From Gentiana macrophylla (Eukaryota > Streptophyta > Magnoliopsida > Gentianales > Gentianaceae), in contig CM047808.1 in the NCBI GenBank assembly GCA_026214975.1, positions 66,304,583 to 66,368,582 of the forward strand: DNA of 64,000 bases, read 5' to 3'. The translations under genes were made by a program, and so were the position numbers. Numbering within the stretch: position 1 is the first letter of the stretch; every line of letters begins with the position of its first letter. The notes beneath the pieces are model-generated. The model was given only the letters and a program-made list of their open reading frames with translations, did not search any database and was not told the DNA's origin. Below are positions 30,617-42,484 of this stretch, piece after piece.

Positions 30617-32320
30617 TGTTGGAAATATTATTTTTGTTTTGATGATGATTCGTCACGTAATCACTTACAACCCATGATGATGAAGTCATAACTAAGCTCA
30701 TTATAGTGCATAATGGAAGAAGAAGCAAGAAATGGTCTAGAGAAAATGTATAAGTTCTATCTAGAGTCCGAACCTTAGATAGGTTGTTTCAGAAAAGCAT
30801 TGTAATAGAATAGGAATTAGGCGAACAGCTGAGTCACAACAAGTGAACTGAGTCATAACTAGGAAGCTGAGTTTACAAAGGAACTGAAGAAGATAAGTTT
30901 GCTGAGGGACACAAACTCAGCTAGCTTATCTACAAAGACTGAAGAACTGAGGGTCACAGACTCAGTTACGGAAGATTGAAGAACTAAGGAGGCAAACTCA
31001 GTTAGAAGCTGATTAAGTCCTGACTATAAGTCATGATTCGAGCAAGTCTGTGGTGACACAAATTGAACTATAGATCATGTAAAACTGAATAATCATAAGG
31101 ACAAAGATTATCGATTACCAGGAAAAAAGAAGAAGTGAATGGTGTACTCGACTTAGTCAATTAAAGTCGGATGTTAAGTACACAAGGTACTCGATTTTGA
31201 AGTAAGTAGAAAAGCGAGTTAAGGCCTTGTTTAAATTTGAATTAACAATACGACAATGGTCGTACATATGAACGTTGGCCAAACGACAAGTGTAACGGCT
31301 ACAAGAGCTAGTGACCGTTACATCGCCCTATAAATACACAAGAAATTACCAGGATAAAAGGTGAAGGATCGAAAAAGAGCTATACAAGTACATATCCAAA
31401 GATCCGATCCGATCCGAAAAAATCCGATAATATATCTAAAAGAAAGGGAAGCCAGCAATTGCCTTGAAGATTTCAAAGAAAGATCCATTAACCCATTGAG
31501 GGGGAAAGAATGCATCTTGGAGCTACAAAGCCAGATCCAGAAGAATCAAACAGTTCACTGAATTAATCTTTTGATTAATTCTAAACCTAACCTTGAAAAA
31601 GGGTTGGTTGTGCATAGTTTGAAGAGAGCATTTCCACCTTTCTTCATACGGTTGCAACTTGGTTGCCACAGCTGTTGGTTCAGTCTGCGGACTGTGTTTG
31701 TGTTAGTGGTGAGCTGGTGAAGGAGCAATTCCACCTCTGAAAGATCAGTGTGCAGAATGAAGGGAGCAATCCTACCTTTCTTCATTATGTGTAGACAGTG
31801 AAACTAGGGTGTCGTGAAGGATTGTCATAGTGCTAAGATTTTGTAACGGTTATCTCAAGATTCTAGTGATACCTCCTACACCACAGGAGAAGGGGAGACG
31901 TACGGGATTACACCACCTGGAACTTCCATAAACAAGTCTTGTGTTGATTTACTTTATGCATTTATATCCTTGTTGTAATTAATCTAATTCTTGTTATCCT
32001 CACACTCAGCAAACGTCAGACACTGAGTCAGCATATGACTGATACATAGGAGATTCAGATCTTTATTGACACATCTATCGCACTAAAGGCTAGTTTTATC
32101 CGCGCCGATTAACAAGACTAAATATAAGTCGAGATTGACTTATACTCGATTGAGTCAAGCTGAACTCCGCACAAGTTAAAGGCGAGAACAAAAGCGAGTG
32201 AAGCATCGGTTTGAGTTTGGCAAAACTTCGCCTCTGGGGTTATTCGATTCGAGTAAGTTTTTGGTGACAAGTTTATTCACCCCCTCTCTAAGCTTGTGTT
32301 AGCCTTTCCAAGGACCAACA
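30617..32320 (+). repeat. Copia 3' LTR (1704 bp)
   Basis: It begins TGTTGGAAATATT and ends GGACCAACA. TATAAATA lies at 31329-31336. It contains repeated CTGAG...CTCAG inverted motifs at 30850-31020 and the AGGAGAAGGGGAGACGTACG and GGATTACACCACCT blocks shared with the other copia LTRs. It is the best complete LTR of this family in the window. Confidence 0.9.
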
Positions 32321-32795
32321 AGTTTCGTGTGTGAGGTTTTATCGTTGTTAACGAGTGTCTCATAGAGCGTAGACCGTGTCGGGTCAGTTAAATCCGGTCG
32401 GTAATTTGTTGAATTCGACATAGGAAACTAGGTTGTTGAAATTGGCGCTTAGTTTCGGAAATAGGAGACGACATCCTTTAACAATGCCAAGAACATTAAG
32501 GTATATCGAAATCACTTCCGGTTACGAGTTAAGGTTCGATAGTAGTCGAATGGATCATAGCTCGGCTATCTTGTTTTTCGTAGTTTTAAATCTTTCTTTT
32601 GTGTATATTTAGTTGTTGAAACCAGTGATCTGACAAATCACCATGTTTGAATGTGTGTTGACCTAAACTAGGGACGAGACCGACTTTGGTACTCGACCAG
32701 ATTCCTTGTGGGATACGACCTTGACTCACCAATTCTAGGCTACAGTTGACCCGGTACATTGCCGGTGAGATTGGACACTTAGAAAAGGCCGATCA
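32321..32795 (+). repeat. Athila-like 3' LTR, second part
   Basis: It resumes at the text equivalent to about 23501 (GTTTCGTGTGTGAGG), includes a GTAATTTGTTG stretch that differs from the 5' copy, and ends GGCCGATCA before the GGGTC duplication. Confidence 0.92.
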
Positions 32796-32800
32796 GGGTC

Positions 32801-35800
32801 TACCTAAAAATCTAAAACAGTAGGTCACACTCATAATGGGTATTTTGGTAATACCTTGGCTGAAAAAGGAAAGGTGATTGACGATCACAAATGAGATGTT
32901 CGATTACGAATTTGATCTTGAATATTAATTGAAACCTCTTTGACCTACCCTAAGGCGACACTTGAGGTAAGATATTAAGTCCTTGGAGCAGTAGGATAGA
33001 CTATAAGTACTTAGTTTATAGTTCCTAAAATTTATTACTAGTGTATAATTTGGTTTTATTTTTACATCAATTTTATTTACAACTATTTATATATCTCTAC
33101 AGGTACTAGACGCTAGTTTTAAATTGACTAGTAATGACTTCGTTAAAAGTGGTAAGTAACTAGAACATTGTATTTATTAATCTCACATGCGATCAATTTT
33201 TCGGAAGAGATATATCTCTTGAGCCTTCAAGACTTAAGTGACGTAAATAAGTATGTCACCGTTGTCACTCGTGTTAAACGAGAGACAACCATGGTTAGTT
33301 TGAAAGATGATTGGGACTATAAAATTCTTCTAGTGAATTTTTTAATTATGTAGTGACTACACGAGAAATTTTCTAATAGAAAAATTGGAGAATCATAAAT
33401 TAATGTGTTGCTAGTTAGACGGTATTTGGAACCGATAAACTAGTGGGAGCTTAATCTTATGTTTTGTTGAAAATTAGTTCATTAGACATCCCACATTTCA
33501 CGAGTAGTGTCTACTCAAACGAACTGCTAGTTCAAGACTTTATCCTTTTATGGAAAGTCAAGAATGGGAAAGAATGTCTACAAGTGTTAATCATCTAAAC
33601 TAAGTTTGAGGCTAAACCGAAATGTTAATTAAAGAAAGTATAGGATAAGGAAAGTGATTTCGGATCACTAGACAAAGAATCCTTAGCGACTTTCTTAACC
33701 GAGTGACTCGACCTGGGAGCTAAGTTCTTTGGAAGAACAAGGAAGATTTGTATTAACAATTAATAGAGTAACAACGGGCAGTAATTTCAGCTAGAATAGT
33801 AGGAGTGGTAAGAGGAAATGAATTTTGGATTCGATCCTAGAATATCACGGAAAATTTACTTTTCTGTTTTCATATTCGTTGGAACAAATGGATTCACTTT
33901 CAACTCGACATATTGTTGCCTCATAGAAAGTGAATATGACATTTGTAGTACGAATCCGAGACTCGGACTTTTGTTTGATAAAGTCAGAACCACTAAGAAA
34001 TGCTGAAAAGGTATATGTAACACGTCTTAAACTATTATTGGCAAACTGTATCCGTATTAAGATAAACGATTCTTCAAAATCTATTAATTAGTGCATATAC
34101 CCTAGAGATAAGACCTAACGACTGGCTAAGGGTGATTCGTATCTCCCAGTCACGGAACACTGTCTTAAAGGAACAATGACTAAGCTTCCTTTCAATTGGG
34201 AAAGGGTAATATATCTGAAGAAGTAACGTAGCTTGTTCATAATGACCTTTGGTGTCTAGTGAGAGATACAAGCTAACGGGAGCTTTTGAGTGGTGACATT
34301 TTGTCTGATAACTACTCGAAACACGGTTTAGTTTATCTAAAGAATACGAGGAGTAGTCTCTGATTTTAGTAGAGGATAGAGTATTCCATGCTGAGAAATT
34401 GGCTGCCACATAGTCATGGGACTGATTCTTGGCCCGCCTCTCAGTGGAATGTTTTTCACTAAGGAAGAAACAATAGACTTGCCCTATATAGTTATTGATG
34501 TACTACAATACACTACTAAACTCGATTAAGATAATTGGTTGCAAAATAACTATTAACATTATTATGTAAACTGAGACGTCTACCTAGAAGATGCTAGTGA
34601 ATTTATGGATAATGAGTGAATTCGGTTCGCACCACTTCCGTAAATGTAGGCATTTAGCACATAATGCTTGAAGGTAGGACTTGAAATTTTATGATCATGT
34701 CGTTCAGTTGTTCGTGAAATTTCTTAATGGGACGAGTGAAGGTTGGCTATAAGAATCTTGAGATCGAGAAAGTGACGCTTAAACTGTCATAAGCCTTCTG
34801 ATAGAATCTATAAGTTACAGCCTTAAACCTTGGAGTACGGTTACTCTAGGAAGTTACTATCGATTTAGTCGGGCCATGTCCAACATCGGTTGTTGGTGAC
34901 TACACTGATAAATACTACTAGATCAAAACGCAGTTGGAGTATGGTTTAACTGTTGACCCATTGTGGTTTTTTGGACTTTACAGTCTGCTGGGGTGATTAA
35001 TAACCTATGGCTCTGGGTGGGTTGTATTGGATTCTGATCATAAAGGTTGGTTTGAAAGCCTTAACCCTGTGAATGGAGTTTTGGTACTCCGCTTTACATT
35101 CGACCTCTTGTAGAACCACATGAGTGTCTCAGGCCCAGTGGGAGCAATTGGATCTACACGGAAAAGAGTCGAATAAAAAGGAAAGTTTAAACATTCAACG
35201 CAAATCTGAGTGGTGTAGGGGTGATTCCATGACAAGTATAGAGTTAACCAGACCTTGAACTCTCTCACCACTCAGTCTTGCTAGATTTCGATAGAAACAA
35301 AAAATAGGGGTGATTCCCTGAGACTTTCTTGCCGAAAAACGGAGTCTGGATTCATTCGGAACAGAAGGGTCTTGGTTAGAACAAATGGCAGGATGACTGC
35401 CGGGGCTTATATCCTTTGTGGATTTAAGAAAACCTCTCACTCATTTAAAGTCACATGTTTTAAAATATGTGGACTTGACTAGAATATTGATAAGTCTTTC
35501 GTAGACTGAATATCAATATTGGTAAAATTGTAGTATTAGTGTTTATAAATGATTGGAAACAACATGAGTGTTCTATCTGAAGTGGGAAACTGATACGCCA
35601 AGATTCTCTAGATGAGAGAATTGGACTATATTCTAAGAATTTGATTCGGTCAAATTCACAAGAAAGAGTCATTTGCTATCCCATCCGTCTTATTGGTTAA
35701 GATGATCTTGCATATACGGATGCAACATTCAATGAGAGTAGTCCTACCCTACCCCTCAGGAATGACTCTCTAAATCTTTGGATAAAGAGAAACTAGGATA

Positions 35801-36116
35801 GAGTCTCTCTTGGATAACGGCATGTCAAGTTAACACAAGTCAATAGTAGTCGAATCTCGGATTAGAGCATTGAATAGAGGTTTTAGTATGTCCTCAAGTA
35901 TATTTGAAGAACGAGGAATAATGTGCTTGTATATTCGGATACAAGTGGGAGTACCGCTTTGATTAGATGGACCGGTGACGTTGCGATCCTAAAAATCGCG
36001 TCTCGAGCCGACAACCAAACTAATCGATTGTACCAAGCGAGTGCTTGGAGGTATGGCATTGAGGATATGTCTCATTTGCTTTTAGAGCAAGTGGGAGAGT
36101 GTTGTGAATAAGATGA
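32801..36116 (+). other. X-family interior, central part, no recognised gene
   Basis: About 3.3 kb with only short frames on both strands (at most 111 codons, 34074-34409 minus) and no motif of Gag, protease, integrase or RT. It continues 21131-22304 after removal of the Athila-like element and runs to the CRM-like target site. It probably belongs to a large non-autonomous (LARD-like) element or to a pol region decayed beyond recognition. AAGTGGGAGAG at 36089-36099 looks like a polypurine tract. Confidence 0.45.
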
Positions 36117-36121
36117 GAAAG

Positions 36122-36824
36122 TGATGCACTCCAAGATGATCAGCCATGCATTCACAATCCCAAGGATCCTATTATTGTTCGAGATGGACCTATTACACGT
36201 TTTCAAGAGAAGAAGGCTCGAGAAGCTTATGCAAAGCTGGTCCAAGACGTTGGAAAGGAGAATGAGGCCTCGAGGATTGATAATCCAACTACTTTAAGTC
36301 TATTCATTGCTGATTGGGCTTAATGTGCAGAAAGGCCCAAGTATGGGGCGTTTTATGCATCATAATTGCTGAATATTTTGTGGACTTTTAATTATGCTAT
36401 TTTTAATTAGGCATTTTTATTTAATTAGGAAGTAATATTCCGGCCCAACTGATAAAGTGGCGCCTTATTTCCTTAGGAATTAGGTTTTCTATTTTGCTAT
36501 TTATAGTTGCAAAACATGAACGTATTATGCAGATTATTTTGGAGATTAAACCCTAGTTTTTAATCAAGAAACTTTTCAGAGATTGGAGTTTCTTTCAATT
36601 ATTCTGATATTAGAATAGTTGGGTAGTTTTCCTGAGATAGGATTATCACGAGACAATAATCAGAGATTGACTATTGTTGTTGCTTTCGTTTTTATTTCCA
36701 AGTAGTCCACATTTATACAATCAGATCGGAAAACCCTAGCTTGAATTCGTATAAGCCTAAAGTCGGTTGCTTAATCAATAAAAGTCGAGGCTTTGATCTA
36801 GATCCTACAATCAGTTTGATATCA
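36122..36824 (+). repeat. CRM-like 5' LTR (703 bp)
   Basis: It matches 50587-51281 with few differences by eye. Its first 200 bp carry the same coding stretch as the 3' LTR (DGPITRFQEKKAREAY), ending at a TAA. Confidence 0.95.
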
Positions 36825-36826
36825 AG

Positions 36827-36840
36827 TGGTATCAGAGAAC
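36827..36840 (+). other. CRM-like primer binding site
   Basis: TGGTATCAGAGAAC, initiator-Met type, two bases after the LTR end. Confidence 0.88.
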
Positions 36841-37543
36841 AAGGCCGATTAAAGCGATGACAAGGAGCTGTGTTTTCATCATTTAACGAGGAGTCTTGGT
36901 AACCAAGAAAACCTAGCAGCCGCCGTCAGGCACGCCGAAACCCTAGCCGTGTTCTTGCATCCTTTACGCAGCGTTTAACGGTTGAGGTAATTCGAGCCGT
37001 ACATAATCCTTAGCTCGTCTTTCAGACCTATTCATTTATTCTTTTTATTATCCTTCGTTATTAGTTCCTATTGTCATATTCCATTAGTTGAATTACGCCA
37101 ATTTAAAAAAAAAACCGAGAACAAGAACGGAGCACCACATGTACATGGAATTACTCGAATACAGGTACCTTCCTCGTCTTTGATCGATACCCAATAAAAA
37201 AACCGAATCAAAGACCTCAAGAATTATCACGAGTTTAAGGAAACCGGATTCGTGATTTTCGATCGAAAGAGAGTACTCCGATCAATCTTGACAATGCACT
37301 GCCTGAAATTTTGATTTTCCACACACACACACGCTCTTAGTTCTTTTCTTGAAAAAAAAAATTGGCAAGAAATTTTTTTGTGTTTTAAGTGACTAGTGCG
37401 GTGTCGAGTCCTGGAACAAAATTTGATTTTACCAGAAATTTTTGCTTCATTTTCCACGAAATTTGGCGGGAAAAATAGATTTTTTTACTCTTTGTGAGTT
37501 AAACACGAGTGAACGTGAGTTACGTCACCATAAGCCTCACGCT

Positions 37544-38670
37544 ATGGCTGATGAAAAACTTCTCCGGAAAGCTTTCGACGATAAACTTGCTCAGGCAATC
37601 GAAACCACACGGCAAGATATTGCTGATGAACTTGAACGAGAACTGGCTCAAGCAAATGCTCAATTGTCTGCCAAAATTGACACGGTTCGTGACGACTCTC
37701 AACGTCGCCATGCTGAATATGAACGTAAACATCAGGACGTTCTGAATGCCATCCATGCACTTACACTCGAAATACGTCAACGGCCAACCGAGGTAAATCC
37801 CCCCCACCTAACCGTGTTGTTGATGCAGGTCGAGCTCTCATTCCCAACGATACTGGGGCTGTCCAAATTCCTCCACATGACGATTCACGTAATGTGAAAT
37901 ACAAGATTCCACCGTTTGATGGTAAGGCTGATCCAGACAGGTATTTAGCTTGGGAGATGAAAGTTTCTCAAGTTTTCTCTTGCACAAATTTTAGTGATGC
38001 TAAACAGGTACAACTTGCGACGATGGAGTTTACCGATACGGCCATGCATTGGTGGGACCAACTCCAGGCCCAACGTCGAAGAAGACGTGATGGTGAGATC
38101 ACTTAATGGGCGGTGCTCAAAGAGATCATGAAGCAACAATGGGTACCTACTCATTACTATAGGGATCAGCACCGCAAGTTACAAACGTTACGTCAAGGAA
38201 ATCGCACCGTAGAGGAGTTTGATGAAGATTTGCGCCTCACTATGCTTAAAGCCAATGTAGAAGAGGATGATGAAGTGACTATGCAGCGTTTCCAATGTGG
38301 CCATCGACCCAATATTGCTTGCCACGTCGAATTGCACAATTATCGCACCAAACCCGAGCTTCTAAAAGGTGCAATCATGGTGCAAAAGCGCTTGGCTGAG
38401 CGGGCTGCATATAAAGCTTCTTATGGTAACACTCGCTCTACTTATTCTTCTTTTGGACGAGGTACTACATCTTCGTCTTCCAATGTTTCCAATCAGCCTA
38501 ATACACGTCCTAAAGATGATTTTAAACCACGTAAATTGAATTATCCTTATTCTGATGCTAAAACGAACGACATGCGTGAAAAGGGTGCTCCTAGTGTATA
38601 ACGTGCACATGATATGGCTTGTTTTAGGTGTCGTGGTAGATGTCATTATGCTTTGAATCGGACTCCGACA
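37544..38670 (+). pseudogene. CRM-like gag
   Basis: It starts at the Met of MADEKLLRKAFDDKLAQAIE, a helical N-terminus, and shifts frame near 37800-37890 (after a run of C). The Gag domain follows: IPPFDGKADPDRYLAWEMKV, FSCTNFSDAKQVQLATMEFT, then an in-frame TAA at 38104, and WVPTHYYRDQHRKLQTLRQG with VEEDDEVTMQRFQCG. A Ser/Thr-rich tail leads to a damaged zinc knuckle (CFRCRGRCHYAL, last Cys lost). The domain layout equals that of the gypsy B gag at 17305-18048. Gag then breaks at the Tekay insertion. Confidence 0.85.
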
Positions 38671-38721
38671 AGGATGATAATAGCGCACATAGTGATAGCG
38701 ATGATGATAATTTACTGCATG

Positions 38722-40486
38722 TGTAACACCCCGGTTTCCAATCCCGTCGGCCGCCGGTATTGGTCACAGTAGTGCCACTCATCGCGACACATAGTCGTGG
38801 CGGTAACATTCAACATTCCACAGCAGAAAGAAAATAAACATTCATTATTTTGAAAGAAAATATTAAAGTGAGTACAAATCCGAAAGAAAATTTAATTATG
38901 CGGAACATCAAAATCTTTAGAATTTAAAATTCAAATAATGTAGACAACATGTGACCTGCGACTACGTGGATCTCAAACCCGCGACATCCCGGCAACAAGG
39001 AAACATCCATAGAAGTACACACTAAGAATCACTCCCCCATAAATGGATCATAAGCGGTCGACGAAAGTACAAACCGTCAACTATAAAGTTGAGTAAGAGT
39101 AAATCTAGTGTACAAAAGTAAAACCAACTCAGGAAAGGTACTACTAACTTTATGAAGGACCCAACCAATCTATAAAAGTTACGTCCTGCCCATAACAGAC
39201 ACCAAACATCACAACTAGCCACCTAAAGGTCCCGAATGTGCACATCCCTCAAAAGGGTAAAGCCCTAGAGAGGAGGGTCCTAAAGGTCATCCAATGGTAC
39301 CATACTAGATGGACCATCACGTGCTGGGGTGCAAGGAAACCTTCCCGGGTTCCCGGCTTCGGGTACTACCCTATCCGGCCCGACCATCATCATCGCAACT
39401 CCCCAAACACGTAGGGTCATTGAAGTCGTAAGGAAACCTTCCCGGGTTTACGGCTTTGGGAGCTACCCTATCCGGCCCAACCACTACGGGTCTACGAACT
39501 CCAATGCCCAAAATCCAAAACCCAATGTTACCAATACCGTTGTCTCATCCAAACACAACTTACAAAACATGCTCGTAAGGTTTATCCATAACTAACAAAG
39601 AAGAGAGAACATTTAAACTGGACGCCCGTCTGAAATGTTGGACGCCCGTTTGGAAGAAGTAGACGCCCGTCCAAGATCTCAGACACACGTCTAGGGAAAC
39701 CTGTTACATCCTGAATCGATTTTAGCACTGGGCGTCCGTCCATTATACTTGGCGCCCGACCACGGTAAAACTTTACATCTCGAATCAAAGTAGCCCCTCA
39801 GGCGCCCGTCCAGAAATCCGGACGCCCGTCGAGTTGAGACCTAGATGGGGCGCCCGTCCTCTCAAGCGAGACGCCCGTCCGCTGGTTTCAACGAAAACCC
39901 TAAAAGCTCTCTATGCGATTTACGAGCCGTTTCTCACAACACACAAGAAGAAACAACACTTTAGGCCCGAAAACTCCATACAAAGGTATCATATCGATTG
40001 TAGATTTTAACTAACACAAAAACACACTACTAGGAACGTTTGACACACCAAAACCGTGGCACACAAGCATAGAAGTCTTAAATTAAACTTTTGACATCAT
40101 CAAGTTAAACTTTTGTGACATAGAATTATCCTTACAGAATTGCTGCGTTCTTGAAAGCCCTTGCTAAGCTAAAACGATCCTCAACGGCTCGAATCTATAA
40201 AAAAAACAGCGATTACCGATTTACGAATTCCTAAACACCAAGGAGAGATTTTCTCTCCTTCCTCCTCACAAGCAAGTCGGCAAGGGGAGGTTTTGAGGCT
40301 GAAAAAAAATTTTGCTTGGGGAAACGGGAGGAAAAAGGAGTGAAAACCCTTTTTATTCATTAAGTGATTAAAACTCCTTTTTAATTACTAATAAATCCCT
40401 TCATAAAAATTATTAAATCCCATAACTTCCCGAATAATTAGATCCTTTATTAATTAATTAGTAAGCCAAAATTTCGTGATATTACA
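38722..40486 (-). repeat. Tekay-type 3' LTR (1765 bp)
   Basis: On the minus strand it starts TGTAATATCACG and ends GGGGTGTTACA. It contains about ten near-copies of a GGACGCCCGTCC-like motif between 39620 and 39885. Small indels, rather than substitutions, make up most differences to the other LTR. Confidence 0.93.
39620..39885. repeat. GC-rich GCGCCCGTCC motif cluster
   Basis: About ten copies, irregularly spaced by 15-45 bp, of GGACGCCCGTCC/GGGCGCCCGTCC in an otherwise AT-rich LTR. The second LTR has the matching cluster at 46365-46635, and the Athila-like LTR has two copies at about 22869-22905. Confidence 0.85.
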
Positions 40487-40501
40487 TCCTCCCCCCCTTA
40501 A
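40487..40501 (-). other. Tekay-type polypurine tract
   Basis: TTAAGGGGGGGAGGA on the minus strand, directly before TGTAATATC. Confidence 0.85.
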
Positions 40502-40626
40502 GACAAAACTTCGTCCTCGAAGTTCGTGTTCGCATACCAGGCGTTAATCCACCCCCCCTTAAAGCACCCTTCGTCCCCGAAGATAAGCAAAAGGATTTAA
40601 CGTACAAGGCTTGAAAACTGCATACC

Positions 40627-41103
40627 TTAAGAGAACAAGTGCGGGTACCTCTGTCGCATAGTATCCTCAGCTTCCCATGTCGCCTCCTCGGTGGCATGGT
40701 TAGACCATAAAACCTTGACGATGCTAACCTCACGTCCCCTTGTTTTCCGTACTTTGGTATCTAATATCTGTACCGGTACCTCTTCGTAAGTCAAGGATTG
40801 ATCCAGTTCAACGACCTCCGGTTCGATCACGTGAGAAGGATCACTCACGTACTTGCGCAATTGAGATACATGAAACACATTATGCACTTTATCCAACGCC
40901 GGTGGCAAGGCTAGTCGATATGCTACTTCACCTATGCGGTCCAAGACCTCGTATGGCCCCACGTACTTGGGACTCAACTTCCCTTTCTTGCCAAAACGCA
41001 TCACTCCTCTGGTTGGTGATACTCGTAGCAATACTTTATCGCCCACGGCGAACTCAATATCCCGCGTGTAAGTCTGCATAACTCTTCTGCCTATCCTGGG
41101 CAA
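40627..41103 (-). pseudogene. Integrase C-terminus and chromodomain of Tekay-type element
   Basis: This 158-codon open frame starts in the integrase C-terminal region (GDKVLLRVSPTRGVMRFGKK, GPYEVLDRIGEVAYRLALPP, VHNVFHVSQLRKYV) and ends in a clear chromodomain: YEEVPVQILDTKVRKTRGRE, VKVLWSNHATEEATWEAEDT. Chromodomains of this group direct integration to modified chromatin. The aromatic positions Y, W and W are present. This segment is unbroken, though the rest of pol is not. Confidence 0.9.
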
Positions 41104-41643
41104 CCTTCATCTTTTCTCGGATTATCTGCACTTGGTTAATCGTATCTTCGATCATCTGCGGTCCCAAAATCACTGCCTCGGACGAATCGTCCCAACAAAC
41201 CGGACTTTTGCACTTCCTACCATAAAGTGCCTCAAAGGTGCCATCTTAATCTTGGCATGGTAGCCGTTGTTGTATGAAAACTCAATAAGATCGAGCTTTT
41301 CCTCCCAAGAGCCTTTGAATTCTAATACACATGCCCTTAGCTTGTCTTCCAAAGTTTGTATGGTCCTCTCCGTCGACCATCGGTAGCGAGGTGAAAAGTC
41401 AGACTCATTCGTAGCTCCGTCCCCAAGGCTGCTGCAGTAGCTCTGCCAAAACCGAGATATGAATCTCGCATCTCTCTCGACACAATCTTCTTTGGGTATA
41501 CCATGTAGTCTCACAATATTTCTCCCTTATGCCATAGCCAACTCCGTCTTACTCCAAGTGTCTTTCATCGGGATGAAATGCGCCGCTTTGGTCAGTCTAT
41601 CCACAACGACCCAAATCATATTATTCCCCTTAGGGCTCCTCGG
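41104..41643 (-). pseudogene. Integrase core of Tekay-type element
   Basis: Pieces of the catalytic core are visible: LHGIPKEDCVERDARFISRF (normally IVSDRD), TIQTLEDKLRACVLEFKGSW and SYNNGYHAKIKMAP. Frameshifts and altered residues near the second catalytic Asp and the Glu region make it inactive. Confidence 0.8.
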
Positions 41644-42484
41644 TCATCCGCATACAAAATCCATGGAGATGGAATCCCACTTCCAAACCGGCACATCCAA
41701 CGGCTGCAGCATACCCTGTGGCCGTCGATGTTCAATCTTGACCTTCTGACAAGTCAAGCACTTTGCTACAAATTCTACCACTTCGCGTTTCATATTGGGC
41801 CACCAAAAGGTTTTCCTGAGATCTTTATACAGTTTGTCTCCTCCCGGGTGAACAGAATAAGGCGTATTATGAGCTTCACTCAAGATCCGCCTCTTGAGTT
41901 CTTCGTCGGCTGGTACACACCACCGACCCTTAAACCGGATGCTACCATCCTCGTGTAACGTAAAATCAGCCGCTCCGTCTGTACCAATCTTGGCCTTCTT
42001 TGCCTCAATTACCCTGTCACCCACTTGTCTCGCCCGGATCTCAGCGTATAATTTGGGTTGTAAGACGAAGTCGCTTTTATCTCCGCCCTTCTGGATGACA
42101 CAGATATCCATGCGGTCCAACTCTTCTCGTAGTCTGATCCGAGCTACATCCTCGCACAAGGATTGAACCGATTTCCGACTCAAAGCATCCGCCACTACAT
42201 TGGCCTTCCCTTCGTGGTATTGGATTTCCATGTCATAATCTTTAATTAGCTCCAACCAACGCCTCTGACGCATGTTGAGCTCCTTCACGTAAAAATATGT
42301 ACTTGAGACTCTTGTGATCCGAAAACACCTTGAAAGTTAGTCCGTACAAGTAGTGTCGCCATATCTTCAATGCGAAGACCACAGCTGCCAACTCTAAGTC
42401 ATGAGTCGGGTAGTTACCCTCGTATGGTTTCAGCTGCCTCGATGCATACGCGATCACTCGCCTCCGTTGCATCGATGCGCGCAA
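41644..42484 (-). pseudogene. RNase H end and integrase zinc finger of Tekay-type element
   Basis: RNase H residues [39 protein letters not shown] and [11 protein letters not shown] lie at 42242-42484. A second frame from 42288 carries [30 protein letters not shown], then the HHCC integrase finger (HPGGDKLYKDLRKTFWWPNM, CLTCQKVK) and the start of the core at WDSISMDFV. One shift near 42290 separates them. Confidence 0.9.

Larger units (their letters stand above)
27192..32320 (+). mobile_element. Ty1/copia element lacking its 5' LTR, inserted in the Athila-like 3' LTR
   Basis: Only CCAACA (27192-27197) of the 5' LTR end may remain. It is followed by a Met-type PBS, a 3.4-kb interior with broken frames, a polypurine tract and a complete 3' LTR (30617-32320, TGTTGG...CCAACA). 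No Copia gag, integrase or RT is recognised. The layout (long LTR, CATCAAAAAGAGGG tract, TTGTTGG start) is that of SIRE/Maximus-type elements. Compared with the intact LTR, about 620 bp of host LTR are also missing, so one deletion removed host sequence and the 5' LTR together. Confidence 0.8.
22310..32795 (+). mobile_element. Athila-like non-autonomous LTR element, TSD GGGTC
   Basis: LTRs are 22310-23960 and 26629-32795 (the latter interrupted at about 27192-32320). Perfect duplications of GGGTC flank it (22305-22309 and 32796-32800). The PBS after the 5' LTR is of the GGCGCCGTT type (Asp tRNA) used by Athila/Tat lineages, and a TTGCTCG/CGAGCAA hairpin precedes the 3' polypurine tract, also common in that lineage. 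The 2.7-kb interior holds only short unrecognised frames, with no protease, RT or integrase. Confidence 0.9.

Noticed and set aside
36122..36322. Possible independent small gene at the start of the CRM-like 5' LTR
   Set aside because: It is the LTR copy of the pol C-terminal coding stretch, without its own start.
40740..42166. Plus-strand open frames opposite the Tekay pol
   Set aside because: They are shadows of the minus-strand integrase and RNase H coding sequence.
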